64,000 nt of DNA from UBA7332 sp051648105 (GCA_051648105.1 JBOFEN010000085.1:8124-72123), one strand, 5' to 3'; shown: positions 42,086-51,100, numbered from the stretch's first letter. Numbers and translations: made by a program. The notes: generated from the letters alone by a model not told the origin.

Positions 42086-43216
42086 ATGGATTTTAAATTA
42101 CAATACAATGACCTAAACTCTAATGCTAGAGCAGGAGAGATAACAACCGATCATGGTAAGATATTGACGCCAATATTCATGCCTGTTGGAACGGTTGGCT
42201 CTGTAAAGGCTGTTCATGTAAAGGAGCTGAAAGAGGATATAAAGGCACAAATCATTTTAGGAAATACCTATCACCTATACCTTCGTCCTAAACTAGATGT
42301 TTTGGAGCAAGCGGGTGGTCTTCATAAATTCAATGGGTGGGATGGCCCTATTCTTACAGATTCAGGAGGTTTTCAAGTATTTTCCCTATCGGCTATTCGT
42401 AAGCTAAGAGAAGAGGGTGCGGAGTTTCGTTCCCACATTGATGGATCTAAGCATTTCTTTACTCCAGAAAATGTAGTCGATATTCAGCGTACAATTGGAG
42501 CTGACATCATGATGGCTTTTGATGAGTGTCCTCCTGGTCAGTCTGATTATTCATATGCAAAGAACTCTCTTAGATTAACTCAGCGTTGGTTGGAGAGGGG
42601 TATTAAGAGATTTAGAGAGACTGAAGATAAGTACGGCTATAGCCAAACATTCTTCCCAATTGTTCAAGGTTGTACTTTCCCTGAATTGCGTCGTGATGCA
42701 GCAAAGCATGTTGTAGACCAGGGGGCTGAGGGTAATGCTATTGGAGGCTTAGCTGTTGGTGAGCCAGCGGAGAAGATGTATGAGATGATTGAGGTTGTAA
42801 ATGAGATACTACCAACTGATAAGCCTCGTTATTTGATGGGAGTTGGTACCCCAGCTAATATTCTTGAGGCTATTGAGAGAGGTGTTGATATGTTTGACTG
42901 TGTTATGCCTACTCGTAATGGCCGTAATGGTATGTTGTTTACCAAGAATGGTATTATGAATATGAAGAACAAGAAGTGGGCGAATGACTTCTCTCCAATA
43001 GAGCCTGATGGGGCTTCTTATGTTGATACTTTCTATTCAAAAGCATATCTACGACATCTATTTGTTAGTGATGAGCTCCTGGCGCTTCAGATAGCGTCAA
43101 TTCATAACTTGGCATTCTATGTGTGGTTGACACAAGAGGCTCGTAAGCATATTATTGCGGGTGACTTTGCGTCTTGGAAGCGTGAGATGATAGTGCGCGT
43201 ATCTCAAAGATTATAA
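42086..43216 (+). CDS. tgt: Queuine tRNA-ribosyltransferase
   Basis: A 376-residue TIM-barrel enzyme that exchanges guanine-34 of Asp, Asn, His and Tyr tRNAs for the queuosine precursor preQ1. The catalytic regions are LTDSGGFQVFSL (about 90-101) and VDMFDCVMPTRNGRNGMLF (about 268-286). The C-terminal zinc site (CxCxxC...H) of most bacterial Tgt proteins is not visible: the corresponding segment reads GASYVDTFYSKAYLRHL, keeping only SIHNL. This may be a group-wide feature. It lies 15 bases before an LptF/G permease gene. QueD and QueE of the same pathway are at 58485-59840. Confidence 0.93.
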   Translation: MDFKLQYNDLNSNARAGEITTDHGKILTPIFMPVGTVGSVKAVHVKELKEDIKAQIILGNTYHLYLRPKLDVLEQAGGLHKFNGWDGPILTDSGGFQVFSLSAIRKLREEGAEFRSHIDGSKHFFTPENVVDIQRTIGADIMMAFDECPPGQSDYSYAKNSLRLTQRWLERGIKRFRETEDKYGYSQTFFPIVQGCTFPELRRDAAKHVVDQGAEGNAIGGLAVGEPAEKMYEMIEVVNEILPTDKPRYLMGVGTPANILEAIERGVDMFDCVMPTRNGRNGMLFTKNGIMNMKNKKWANDFSPIEPDGASYVDTFYSKAYLRHLFVSDELLALQIASIHNLAFYVWLTQEARKHIIAGDFASWKREMIVRVSQRL

Positions 43217-43231
43217 TATACCTACAATGAT

Positions 43232-44305
43232 ATGAAGAAACTCGATTGGTATGTCATAAAGAAGTTTTTAGGCACATATGTCTTCTCGATACTATTGATT
43301 ATCTCCATTGCAGTCGTTTTTGACATAAATGAGAATCTTGATAAGTTCTTGAGTAAGAATGCGCCAGTAAAGGCTATTGCATTGGATTACTATGCCAACT
43401 TTGTGCCATTCTTCGCAAATATGTTTAGTCCGCTTTTCACTTTCATAGCAGTTATCTTCTTTACGTCAAAGTTAGCTGATAATTCAGAGGTGATAGCTAT
43501 GCTTTCTTGTGGTATGAGTTTTAAGAGACTTCTTCGTCCTTATATTTTCTCAGCCTTTCTGATAGCGGCTGTAAACTTCTATCTTAGTAGTTATGTTATC
43601 CCTCAGGGTAATGTAAAGATGATAGAGTTTCAAAATACATATATGAAGAATAAGAAGGTGGAGTATGCAACCAACATACAGATGCAGGTTGATACTGGGG
43701 TTATAGCCTATATGGAGCGTTATGACAACCCTTCGAAGACAGCATATAGATTCTCTCTCGAGAAATTTGAGGGTAAGCAGTTGAAGTCTCGCTTGACTGC
43801 TCAATCTGCTAAATATAATGAGGATTATAAGTGGACAATGCGTGAGTATTTAATTAGGGACTTTAATGGAATGACTGAGGTTATTACTAAAGGTAGCTCT
43901 TTGGATACGATTGTTCATATCGAACCCCAAGATTTTCTTATCTCTTATGGGGATGAGAAGCAGATGACAACTCCTCGACTCTATAAATATATAGAGAAGC
44001 AGAGGATGAGGGGTATTGGTAATATAAAAGATTTTGAAATAGAGTACGAGCGTCGTTTTGCGATGTCGCTTGCTTCGTTTATCTTAACTATAATTGGGGC
44101 TGCTGTCTCTGCAAGGAAGGTTAAAGGAGGGATGGGTCTTAATATTGGTATAGGTCTTGGTTTAAGCTTTGGATATATACTCTTTATGACTGTTACTTCT
44201 AGTTTTGCTGTTAGTGGGCAAACATCGCCTAGAGTGGCTGTCTGGATACCTAATATTATATATGCTGGAATAGCTTACTATCTTTATAGGAAAGCGCCTA
44301 ATTAG
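43232..44305 (+). CDS. LptF/LptG-family permease (YjgP/YjgQ)
   Basis: The 357-residue inner-membrane protein has N-terminal transmembrane segments (about 10-32, 50-80 and 98-118), a periplasmic jellyroll-like domain (about 125-265), and C-terminal helices (about 272-290, 300-322 and 333-352). It belongs to the LptF/LptG permease family, which with LptB exports lipopolysaccharide from the inner membrane. It follows tgt by 15 bases, a pairing common in Bacteroidales. Assignment to LptF or LptG is not possible from one sequence. Confidence 0.88.
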   Translation: MKKLDWYVIKKFLGTYVFSILLIISIAVVFDINENLDKFLSKNAPVKAIALDYYANFVPFFANMFSPLFTFIAVIFFTSKLADNSEVIAMLSCGMSFKRLLRPYIFSAFLIAAVNFYLSSYVIPQGNVKMIEFQNTYMKNKKVEYATNIQMQVDTGVIAYMERYDNPSKTAYRFSLEKFEGKQLKSRLTAQSAKYNEDYKWTMREYLIRDFNGMTEVITKGSSLDTIVHIEPQDFLISYGDEKQMTTPRLYKYIEKQRMRGIGNIKDFEIEYERRFAMSLASFILTIIGAAVSARKVKGGMGLNIGIGLGLSFGYILFMTVTSSFAVSGQTSPRVAVWIPNIIYAGIAYYLYRKAPN

Positions 44306-44330
44306 AAGGCATATTATATTGCATATATGA

Positions 44331-44363
44331 GAATCGCCTCCATCTCATTTTGATGGAGGCGAT
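44331..44363 (+). terminator. Terminator of the tgt-lptF/G unit
   Basis: A perfect 13-bp stem AATCGCCTCCATC with a 7-base loop is followed by GTTTCTGTTGTTTTTT. Confidence 0.85.
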
Positions 44364-44416
44364 TGTTTCTGTTGTTTTTTATAGGTTAGCTGCAGGGTTG
44401 AGGTTAGTCTATAAAA

Positions 44417-44454
44417 AAACTCCTAATAGTTTATGTGTAAACCATTAGGAGTTT
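44417..44454 (-). terminator. Terminator of tRNA-Arg
   Basis: A 17-bp stem with one mismatch (AAACTCCTAAT at its outer part) and a 4-base loop, followed on the minus strand by TTTTTTAT. Confidence 0.85.
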
Positions 44455-44459
44455 AAGGG

Positions 44460-44533
44460 TGATCCCGACAGGATTCAAACCTGTAACCTTCTGATCCGTA
44501 GTCAGATGCTCTATTCAGTTGAGCTACGGAACC
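44460..44533 (-). tRNA. tRNA-Arg (ACG)
   Basis: A 74-base cloverleaf: acceptor GGTTCCG with CGGGATC, anticodon loop CTACGGA with ACG (read as ICG), T-arm ACAGGTTTGAATCCTGT. CCA is not encoded in the expected form. Promoter and terminator are both recognisable. Confidence 0.95.
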
Positions 44534-44574
44534 CTTTGTTGTTTTGTAATCGTTTTGTCTCTCGATTACGGGTA

Positions 44575-44605
44575 CAAAGATAGTGTATAAATTTTAGAAT
44601 ACAAA
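44575..44605 (-). promoter_or_regulatory. Promoter of tRNA-Arg
   Basis: On the minus strand TTTG (44602-44605) and TATCTTTG (44575-44582) are 19 bases apart, an exact Bacteroidetes consensus promoter. Confidence 0.8.
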
Positions 44606-44680
44606 CTTTTTTCCTCTTTTTTTGTTTCATCTTTTGACCTACTAGGGTAGGTTAGATCAGTAAATTCATAATAATATATT

Positions 44681-45997
44681 ATGCTAGTACAACTTTTATT
44701 TGTTCTGGTCGCGATCATTATTGGAGCGCGGCTTGGTGGGATTGGTTTAGGAGTGATGGGCGGAGTAGGCCTTGCGGTGTTGACTTTTCTATTTGGATTA
44801 GAGCCAACTGCACCTCCTATTGATGTAATGTTGATGATCGTTGCGGTGATCTCAGCAGCAGGCTGTATGCAAGCAGCTGGTGGTTTAGATCTAATGGTGA
44901 AAGTTGCAGAACGTATGTTGCGCAAGCACCCAGAGAGAATAACTATTTTAAGTCCTCTTGTGACATATTTCTTTACTTTTATTGCTGGAACAGGTCACGT
45001 GTCTTATTCTATTCTTCCTGTTATCGCCGAGGTTGCAACTGAGACTAAGGTTAGACCAGAGAGACCTTTGGGTATTGCAGTTATTGCATCTCAACAAGCT
45101 ATTACAGCTAGTCCAATCTCAGCAGCTACAGTGGCTCTTCTAGGTTTGGTTGCTGGTTTTGATTTGACTCTTTTTGATATCATGAAGATATCAGTGCCTG
45201 CAACTTTGGTTGGGGTTCTGGTTGGAGCTTTCTTCTCTTTGAAAGTTGGTAAGGAGCTTGTTGATGATCCAGAGTTTCAGAAACGTGTGGCTATGGGGGA
45301 GTTTAAGGAGAGTACACACTCAACCAAAGAGATTCTTCATAAAGGTAAAGCAGCTACATCTGTGTTTATTTTCATTTTTGCTACTCTATGTATTGTTCTA
45401 TTTGGTTCAATAGAGTCACTTAGACCATCATTTATTGTTGGTGGGGTAGAGAAGATGCTAGATATGCCAGCAATTATTGAGATAATAATGCTCTCTGCTG
45501 CAGCTTTGATATTACTAGTTACAGGTACTGATGGGGTTAAGGCTGCTCAAGGTTCAGTGTTTACCGCAGGAATGCAGGCCGTAGTTGCTATCTTCGGTAT
45601 TGCATGGATGGGAGATACATTCCTTAATGGTAATATGGCTGAGTTGAAAGGGTCTATTGAGGCAGTTGTGATGGAGATGCCATGGCTATTTGGTCTTGCT
45701 CTATTTGTGATGTCTATACTTCTGTATAGCCAGGCAGCTACAGTTAGGGCTCTTATGCCTCTAGGTTTGGCATTATCGATTTCGCCATATATGTTGATTG
45801 CGATGTTCCCTGCTGTAAATGGTTACTTCTTTATTCCTAACTACCCAACGGTTGTTGCTGCGATAAATTTTGACCGCACAGGTACTACTCGCATTGGTAA
45901 ATATGTGTTGAATCACTCGTTTATGATGCCAGGTATGGTAGCTACTATTGCAGCAGTAGGTACTGGTTTACTTCTTATTCAATTATACGGAGCTTGA
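44681..45997 (+). CDS. Anaerobic C4-dicarboxylate transporter, Dcu family
   Basis: A 438-residue inner-membrane protein with about ten to eleven hydrophobic segments, related to DcuA/DcuB. Family motifs include GARLGGIGLGVMGGVGLAVL (7th to 35th residue region), TYFFTFIAGTGHVSYSILPVI, SQQAITASPISAATVA and FDRTGTTRIGKYVLNHSFMMPG. It would exchange fumarate, malate, succinate or aspartate during anaerobic growth, fitting fumarate respiration in Bacteroidales. DcuA and DcuB cannot be separated on this evidence. A CoA-binding protein gene follows after 29 bases. Confidence 0.92.
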   Translation: MLVQLLFVLVAIIIGARLGGIGLGVMGGVGLAVLTFLFGLEPTAPPIDVMLMIVAVISAAGCMQAAGGLDLMVKVAERMLRKHPERITILSPLVTYFFTFIAGTGHVSYSILPVIAEVATETKVRPERPLGIAVIASQQAITASPISAATVALLGLVAGFDLTLFDIMKISVPATLVGVLVGAFFSLKVGKELVDDPEFQKRVAMGEFKESTHSTKEILHKGKAATSVFIFIFATLCIVLFGSIESLRPSFIVGGVEKMLDMPAIIEIIMLSAAALILLVTGTDGVKAAQGSVFTAGMQAVVAIFGIAWMGDTFLNGNMAELKGSIEAVVMEMPWLFGLALFVMSILLYSQAATVRALMPLGLALSISPYMLIAMFPAVNGYFFIPNYPTVVAAINFDRTGTTRIGKYVLNHSFMMPGMVATIAAVGTGLLLIQLYGA

Positions 45998-46026
45998 TTT
46001 AGTAGATAACTAATATAATTCTGAAG

Positions 46027-46398
46027 ATGGACAAACGTAGTAAAAAGACTCTAGTTATTGGAGCTAGTGAGAATCCTGAGAGATACGCTTTTAAAGCCGT
46101 TACTCAGTTGGTTATGAATGGATATCCAGTTGTAGCTTTTGGTAGCAGAGCTGGTAAGATCGGAGATGTGGATATAGAGACAAGCTTTCCAAAAGAGAGC
46201 TCAATACACACCGTAACTATCTATCTAGGGCCCAAAAACCAAGAGGGGTATTATGAGCTCATAGAGTCGCTATCGCCACATAGAGTTATATTTAATCCAG
46301 GGACAGAGAACGCAGAGTTTGCGGAACGTCTAAATGATCTAGGTATTGAGACCATTGATGCGTGTACTCTAGTTCTTTTGGCTACTAAGCAGTATTAA
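46027..46398 (+). CDS. CoA-binding-domain protein (YccU-like)
   Basis: A 123-residue protein with a Rossmann-like CoA-binding domain: KTLVIGASENPERYAFKAV at the start, then NGYPVVAFGSRAGKIGDVD and the C-terminal VIFNPGTENAEFAERLNDLGIE. Small single-domain proteins of this type bind CoA or related nucleotides, and their role is unclear. It is probably co-transcribed with the dicarboxylate transporter and precedes a strong terminator. Confidence 0.85.
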   Translation: MDKRSKKTLVIGASENPERYAFKAVTQLVMNGYPVVAFGSRAGKIGDVDIETSFPKESSIHTVTIYLGPKNQEGYYELIESLSPHRVIFNPGTENAEFAERLNDLGIETIDACTLVLLATKQY

Positions 46399-46414
46399 TC
46401 CTTTTGGATATTTC

Positions 46415-46447
46415 AAAAGGGGAGAAGGATTTATCTTCTCCCCTTTT
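46415..46447 (+). terminator. Terminator after the CoA-binding protein gene
   Basis: AAAAGGGGAGAAG pairs with CTTCTCCCCTTTT around a 7- to 8-base loop, followed by further T. Confidence 0.9.
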
Positions 46448-46507
46448 TTTGTATATATTTGTGCTATTGAATCTCAATGATATAAACTAAGAGCAGAACA
46501 ATAGGAT

Positions 46508-47200
46508 ATGGATATATTACTCAAATACGAAGGCGTAGATGTTTACCGTCAAGAGAATAGGGTTCTTAAGGATGTTGAATTAGAGTTGCGCTGTGGTGAA
46601 TTTGTTTACCTAATCGGTAGAGTAGGTACAGGTAAAAGTAGTTTGCTGAAGACTATATACGCTGAGATACCTATCACATTAGGTATGGCTAATGTGTTAG
46701 GATATGATATGTTGAAGATAAAGCGCAAGCATATTCCACTTCTACGTCGTAAATTGGGTGTTATCTTTCAAGACTTTCAACTTCTCATTGACAGGAGTGT
46801 GAGTGATAACCTTGAGTTCGTTCTTAGGGCAACAGGTTGGAAGGATCGTAAAGAGATTGCTAATAGGATACATAGCGTGCTGGAGCTTGTGGGGATGGAT
46901 ACAAAAGGGTATAAGATGCCTCACGAATTATCTGGAGGTGAACAGCAGCGTATAGTTATAGCTCGTGCACTTCTTAATGAGCCTGAGATTATTCTTGCTG
47001 ATGAGCCAACAGGTAATCTCGATCCAGAGACAGCTCGACAGATTGTATCACTTCTGTATGATATTAGTAAAAAGGGTACAACAGTGGTTATGGCAACTCA
47101 TAATCTCAACTTCTCATCTCACTTTCCAGGTAGGGTTCTTAACTGTGAGGATGAGTCACTTGTCGAGATTGCAGTTGTTGATGGACAAATCGTTAGATAG
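46508..47200 (+). CDS. ftsE: ABC ATPase, FtsE-like
   Basis: A 230-residue ATP-binding protein close to FtsE. Walker A is GRVGTGKSSLLK (about 38-49), the Q-loop is in GVIFQDFQLL, the signature LSGGEQQRIVIARAL (about 141-155) and Walker B ILADEPTGNLD. FtsE works with the membrane protein FtsX to regulate peptidoglycan hydrolases at division. No ftsX is adjacent, as is usual in Bacteroidetes, where the two genes are often apart. LolD-type ATPases are similar, so the name is probable rather than certain. Confidence 0.82.
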   Translation: MDILLKYEGVDVYRQENRVLKDVELELRCGEFVYLIGRVGTGKSSLLKTIYAEIPITLGMANVLGYDMLKIKRKHIPLLRRKLGVIFQDFQLLIDRSVSDNLEFVLRATGWKDRKEIANRIHSVLELVGMDTKGYKMPHELSGGEQQRIVIARALLNEPEIILADEPTGNLDPETARQIVSLLYDISKKGTTVVMATHNLNFSSHFPGRVLNCEDESLVEIAVVDGQIVR

Positions 47201-47211
47201 TTACGTAAAAG

Positions 47212-47243
47212 TTTGGAAGTAACATCCTAAAGTAGTACTTTTG
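47212..47243 (+). promoter_or_regulatory. Promoter of the rplU-rpmA unit
   Basis: TTTG (47212-47215) and TACTTTTG (47236-47243) are 20 bases apart, an exact consensus. The leader to the rplU ATG is about 75 bases and contains ACTCCGCCTTGTGGAG, a small hairpin that could take part in ribosomal-protein autoregulation (inference). Confidence 0.8.
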
Positions 47244-47325
47244 TACCCGTGATTCCAATTTAGGCCGTAAAAGAGAGCGCATATTGCACTCCGCCTTGTG
47301 GAGAAATACGTAATTTTTCAGAACA

Positions 47326-47637
47326 ATGTACGTAATCGTTGAGATTCAAGGACAGCAGTTCAAAGCCGAAGCTGGCAAGAAATTGTATGTTCACCGCGTT
47401 GAAGCAGAAAGAGGTGCTTCTGTAGAGTTTACAAACGTATTGTTGGTTGACAACAATGGTGAAGTGAAAATTGGTGCTCCAGCAGTGGAGGGTGCTAAAG
47501 TAGTATGTGAGGTTATCTCACACATGAAAGGCGACAAAGTAATCGTTTTCAAAAAGAAAAGAAGAAAAGGTTACAAAAAACGCAACGGTCACCGTCAATC
47601 ATTCACTCAAGTGTTGATTAAAGAAGTTATTGCTTAA
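47326..47637 (+). CDS. rplU: 50S ribosomal protein L21
   Basis: A 103-residue L21: MYVIVEIQGQQFKAEAGKKL at the start, FTNVLLVDNNGEVKIGAPAV in the middle and the basic VIVFKKKRRKGYKKRNGHRQ near the end. It binds 23S rRNA domain I and partners L20. Standard order with rpmA 29 bases downstream. A consensus promoter lies upstream. Confidence 0.98.
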   Translation: MYVIVEIQGQQFKAEAGKKLYVHRVEAERGASVEFTNVLLVDNNGEVKIGAPAVEGAKVVCEVISHMKGDKVIVFKKKRRKGYKKRNGHRQSFTQVLIKEVIA

Positions 47638-47666
47638 TTATTTAACCCTTTAAACTTTAACAGGAA

Positions 47667-47924
47667 ATGGCACACAAAAAAGGTGTCGGTAGTTCAAAGA
47701 ACGGCCGCGAATCAGAAAGCAAACGTCTAGGGGTTAAGATCTTCGGTGGACAATTTGCTAAAGCAGGAAATATTATCGTACGTCAAAGAGGTACAGTACA
47801 CAATCCAGGTGTAAACGTAGGTATTGGTAAAGACCATACTTTGTTTGCTTTGGTTGATGGTACAGTTGTTTTCCGCAAGAAAAAAGACAATAAGTCTTTC
47901 ATCTCAGTTGAGCCTATCATCTAA
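47667..47924 (+). CDS. rpmA: 50S ribosomal protein L27
   Basis: An 85-residue L27 that begins MAHKKGVGSSKNGRESESKR, without the N-terminal extension that Firmicutes cleave. GGQFAKAGNIIVRQRGT and GKDHTLFALVDG are conserved. Its N-terminus reaches the peptidyl-transferase centre. It is the second gene of the rplU unit. Confidence 0.98.
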   Translation: MAHKKGVGSSKNGRESESKRLGVKIFGGQFAKAGNIIVRQRGTVHNPGVNVGIGKDHTLFALVDGTVVFRKKKDNKSFISVEPII

Positions 47925-47962
47925 TTGATACGACAGCAAGACTGAAATAAAAAGATAAGAAG

Positions 47963-48007
47963 GAGCTCTGATTTTACTTTGGTAGAGTCAGAGCCTTTTT
48001 ATTTTTT
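47963..48007 (+). terminator. Terminator of the rplU-rpmA unit
   Basis: GCTCTGA (47965-47971) pairs with TCAGAGC (47988-47994) around a 16-base loop and is followed by TTTTTATTTTTT. Confidence 0.7.
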
Positions 48008-48009
48008 GC

Positions 48010-48017
48010 TATCTTTG
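48010..48017 (+). promoter_or_regulatory. -7 box for serS
   Basis: TATCTTTG lies 51 bases before the serS ATG, overlapping the tail of the rpmA terminator. No -33 box at normal spacing was seen. Confidence 0.5.
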
Positions 48018-48068
48018 CAGATAGAGTAATATAATCCAATATATCAATAGAATAGCCACACAATAGTT

Positions 48069-49337
48069 ATGTTGACACTACAAGCGATAAAAGAGAATCC
48101 GCAGGAGATTATTGAGAGATTAGCTAAGAAGCACTTTGCTGCACAGGAGGTTATAGCAAATGTTTTGGAGGTAGATCAAAAGCGACGTGCTGAACAAGTT
48201 CAGCTTGATATGGCTCTTGCTGAAATTAATCAACTATCAAAAGAGATTGGTGGGTTGATGAAAGCTGGCAAAAAAGATGAGGCTGAAGGAGCAAAAGCTC
48301 GTGTAGCTGAACTTAAAGAGAGCTCTAAAACTATAGAGGCATCAATGAAGCAGGCTGAAGAGGAGCTAACTACTCTGCTTTGGACTATTCCAAACCTTCC
48401 AGCAGACTCTGTGCCTGAAGGTAAAAGACCAGAAGATAACCTTGTTGAGCGCGAGGGGGGTGTAATGCCAACTCTTCCTCAAGGAGCTATGCCACACTGG
48501 GACCTTGCAAAGAAGTATGACCTTATTGACTTTGAGCTAGGAGTTAAGATCTCAGGTGCAGGATTCCCTGTATACAAAGGCAAGGGAGCAAGACTTCAGA
48601 GAGCACTTATCAATTTCTTCTTGGATTCAGCTCGTGATGCAGGCTATCTAGAGGTTCAACCTCCTTATGTTGTAAATGAGGCCTCAGGTTATGGAACAGG
48701 CCAATTGCCAGACAAAGAGGGGCAAATGTACCACTGCCAATTAGATAATCTATATCTAATACCAACAGCAGAGGTACCTGTGACAAACCTTTACCGTGAT
48801 GTTATCATTGATTCAAAAGATCTACCAATCAAGAATACTGCTTACTCAGCTTGTTTCCGTCGTGAAGCAGGATCATACGGTAAGGATGTTAGAGGTTTGA
48901 ACCGTCTACACCAATTCGACAAGGTTGAGATAGTACAGATCGCAACCCCAGAGAACTCGTATGAGATCCTTGATGATATGGTAAACTATGTTCAGACACT
49001 AGTAGAGAAGTTGGAGCTTCCTTGGAGAATCCTTCGTCTTTGCGGTGGTGATATGAGTTTTACATCGGCTTTGACATTCGACTTTGAGGTATACTCTGCT
49101 GCTCAAGAGCGCTGGTTAGAGGTGAGTTCAGTTTCAAACTTCGAGAGCTACCAAGCAAACCGTCTTAAGTGTCGTTATAGAGGCGAAGACAAGAAGCCAC
49201 AACTATGCCACACACTAAACGGAAGCGCAATGGCCCTACCTCGTATCGTTGCAGCTCTATTGGAGAACAATCAGACTCCAGAGGGTATCCGTATTCCAGC
49301 AGCCTTGGTGCCTTACACCGGCTTTGATATGATTTAA
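48069..49337 (+). CDS. serS: Seryl-tRNA synthetase
   Basis: A full-length 422-residue class II synthetase. The N-terminal coiled-coil arm spans about 30-100 (EVDQKRRAEQVQLDMALAEI and following). Motif 2 is YSACFRREAGSYGKDVRGLNRLHQF and motif 3 is NGSAMALPRIVAALLENNQ. It charges tRNA-Ser in the cytosol. rlmD follows 21 bases later and is probably co-transcribed. Confidence 0.98.
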   Translation: MLTLQAIKENPQEIIERLAKKHFAAQEVIANVLEVDQKRRAEQVQLDMALAEINQLSKEIGGLMKAGKKDEAEGAKARVAELKESSKTIEASMKQAEEELTTLLWTIPNLPADSVPEGKRPEDNLVEREGGVMPTLPQGAMPHWDLAKKYDLIDFELGVKISGAGFPVYKGKGARLQRALINFFLDSARDAGYLEVQPPYVVNEASGYGTGQLPDKEGQMYHCQLDNLYLIPTAEVPVTNLYRDVIIDSKDLPIKNTAYSACFRREAGSYGKDVRGLNRLHQFDKVEIVQIATPENSYEILDDMVNYVQTLVEKLELPWRILRLCGGDMSFTSALTFDFEVYSAAQERWLEVSSVSNFESYQANRLKCRYRGEDKKPQLCHTLNGSAMALPRIVAALLENNQTPEGIRIPAALVPYTGFDMI

Positions 49338-49358
49338 ACCTACACTATATATCCTTTT

Positions 49359-50774
49359 ATGGCAAGAAATACAAAAAAGAAGGCTCCGCTATTGTGGTCT
49401 GAAGTTGAGATCACTGATGTAGCAGCTGAGGGAAAGGCTATTGCCCGCATTGATGACCTTGTAGTCTTCGTTCCATTTGCTGCTCCAGGAGATGTAGTTG
49501 ACCTTCAGTGTACTCGTAAGAAGAAATCTTTTGCAGAGGCTAAGGTGACTAAGTTCCACAAGCTAAGCCCATTCCGTACAGAGCCTTTTTGCTCTCACTT
49601 CGGTACATGTGGAGGCTGTAAGTGGCAACACCTAGCTTATAGCGAACAGCTTCGTTACAAACAAGAAGAGGTAGAGAGCAACTTGAGAAGAATTGGTAAG
49701 GTTGAGCTTCCAGAGTTCGAACCAATACTAGGTTCTGACAAGACTAAATATTATAGAAACAAACTTGAGTTCACATTCTCGAACAAGCGTTGGAGAACAT
49801 ACGAGGAGATAGGTAGTGAAACACAGTTTACAAATCCTGACGCATTAGGATTCCACATACCTGGGTGCTTCGACAAGGTGTTGGACGTAGACAACTGCTA
49901 CCTACAAACAGAACTATCAGATGAGATACGTCTAGAGGTTCGCCGTTTCTGTCTAGAAAATGAGTACCCTTTCTTCGACCTACGCAACCAAGAGGGGTTG
50001 ATGCGTACTTTGATGATTCGTACAACCTCCACTGGTGAGTTGATGGTTATCGTAATCTTTGCTTGCGAAGATCAAGAGCGTCGCATCGCACTTATGGAAC
50101 ACCTAGCAGAGCGTTTCCCTCAGATCACAGCACTTATGTACTGTATCAATGAGAAGCGAAATGACACCATTGGTGATCAGGAGATAGTTGTTTTCAAAGG
50201 TAGCGAAGCTATCTATGAGGAGATGGAGGGGTTGAAGTTCAAGATTGGACCAAAATCATTCTACCAAACAAACTCTGATCAAGCATACGAACTATACAAG
50301 ATCACAAGAGAGTTTGCTGGGTTGACAGGAGAAGAGAATGTATATGACCTATATACAGGAACTGGTACTATCGCAAACTTCGTTGCTCACCAAGCAAAAG
50401 CAGTTGTAGGTGTTGAGTATGTTCCTGAGGCTATTGAAGATGCTATCTTCAACTCACAGAACAATGGCATAACAAATACAACTTTCTATGCTGGTGATAT
50501 GAAGGATATCCTCAACGAGGAGTTCATTGAGAAGCATGGCAAGCCAGATGTTATCATCACTGACCCACCAAGAGCTGGAATGCACGAAGATGTTGTAAAC
50601 ACAATTCTTTTTGCTGCTCCTAAGCGAATTGTGTATGTGAGCTGTAACTCGGCTACTCAAGCGCGTGACTTGGCTCTACTTGATGTAGACTACAAGGTTA
50701 CACGTGTTCGTCCAGTTGATATGTTCCCACATACACACCACGTGGAGAACGTTGTTCTTCTTGAGCGTCGATAA
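49359..50774 (+). CDS. rlmD: 23S rRNA (uracil-5-)-methyltransferase RlmD
   Basis: A 471-residue SAM-dependent rRNA methyltransferase of the RlmD/RumA type. An N-terminal TRAM domain (about 12-70) is followed by the iron-sulfur cysteines in CSHFGTCGGCKWQHL, the SAM-binding YDLYTGTGTIANFVA, DPPRAGMHEDVV and the catalytic Cys in VYVSCNSATQARDL. It methylates a uridine of 23S rRNA, but RlmCD-type dual specificity is possible outside Enterobacteria. It lies in the serS transcript and ends at a strong hairpin. Confidence 0.9.
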   Translation: MARNTKKKAPLLWSEVEITDVAAEGKAIARIDDLVVFVPFAAPGDVVDLQCTRKKKSFAEAKVTKFHKLSPFRTEPFCSHFGTCGGCKWQHLAYSEQLRYKQEEVESNLRRIGKVELPEFEPILGSDKTKYYRNKLEFTFSNKRWRTYEEIGSETQFTNPDALGFHIPGCFDKVLDVDNCYLQTELSDEIRLEVRRFCLENEYPFFDLRNQEGLMRTLMIRTTSTGELMVIVIFACEDQERRIALMEHLAERFPQITALMYCINEKRNDTIGDQEIVVFKGSEAIYEEMEGLKFKIGPKSFYQTNSDQAYELYKITREFAGLTGEENVYDLYTGTGTIANFVAHQAKAVVGVEYVPEAIEDAIFNSQNNGITNTTFYAGDMKDILNEEFIEKHGKPDVIITDPPRAGMHEDVVNTILFAAPKRIVYVSCNSATQARDLALLDVDYKVTRVRPVDMFPHTHHVENVVLLERR

Positions 50775-50793
50775 GATTTACTGACATATTATG

Positions 50794-50845
50794 ATATATA
50801 AAGAGAGGTAGTATCATCAAGTGAATACTACCTCTCTTTATATAT
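50794..50845 (+). terminator. Terminator after rlmD
   Basis: A 21-bp perfect stem, whose inner part is AAAGAGAGGTAGTAT, with a 10-base loop. Both arms end in AT-rich sequence, so it may work in both directions. Confidence 0.85.
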
Positions 50846-50935
50846 ATTATCTAATGATTTGTCTATATATAGATCTTACAAACTATAGCCTATCAATAGC
50901 GTAATTATGCATACCAAAGGGAGTAACTCCGAAAG

Positions 50936-50970
50936 TACGTACGTATTTGCTCTAAAGTACGTACGTATTT
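50936..50970. repeat. Two iterons TACGTACGTATTT at 22-bp spacing
   Basis: Units at 50936-50948 and 50958-50970 are identical to those at 31162-31218. The preceding GTAACTCC and the following TCTCACTT..AACTTG.TGTAT flank also recur near 31129 and 31227, so the two loci share one repeat element with different unit numbers. Confidence 0.82.
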
Positions 50971-51100
50971 CTAGAGTCTCTCACTTTGTTGTTTTAACTT
51001 GTTGTATGTCATTGGTTTAGTGCCTATTGGTTTCTATGGTACTATGGTAGATTTATCTCGTAGTTTTTTAAGTTAAATATGTCATGTTATATAATAGAAA

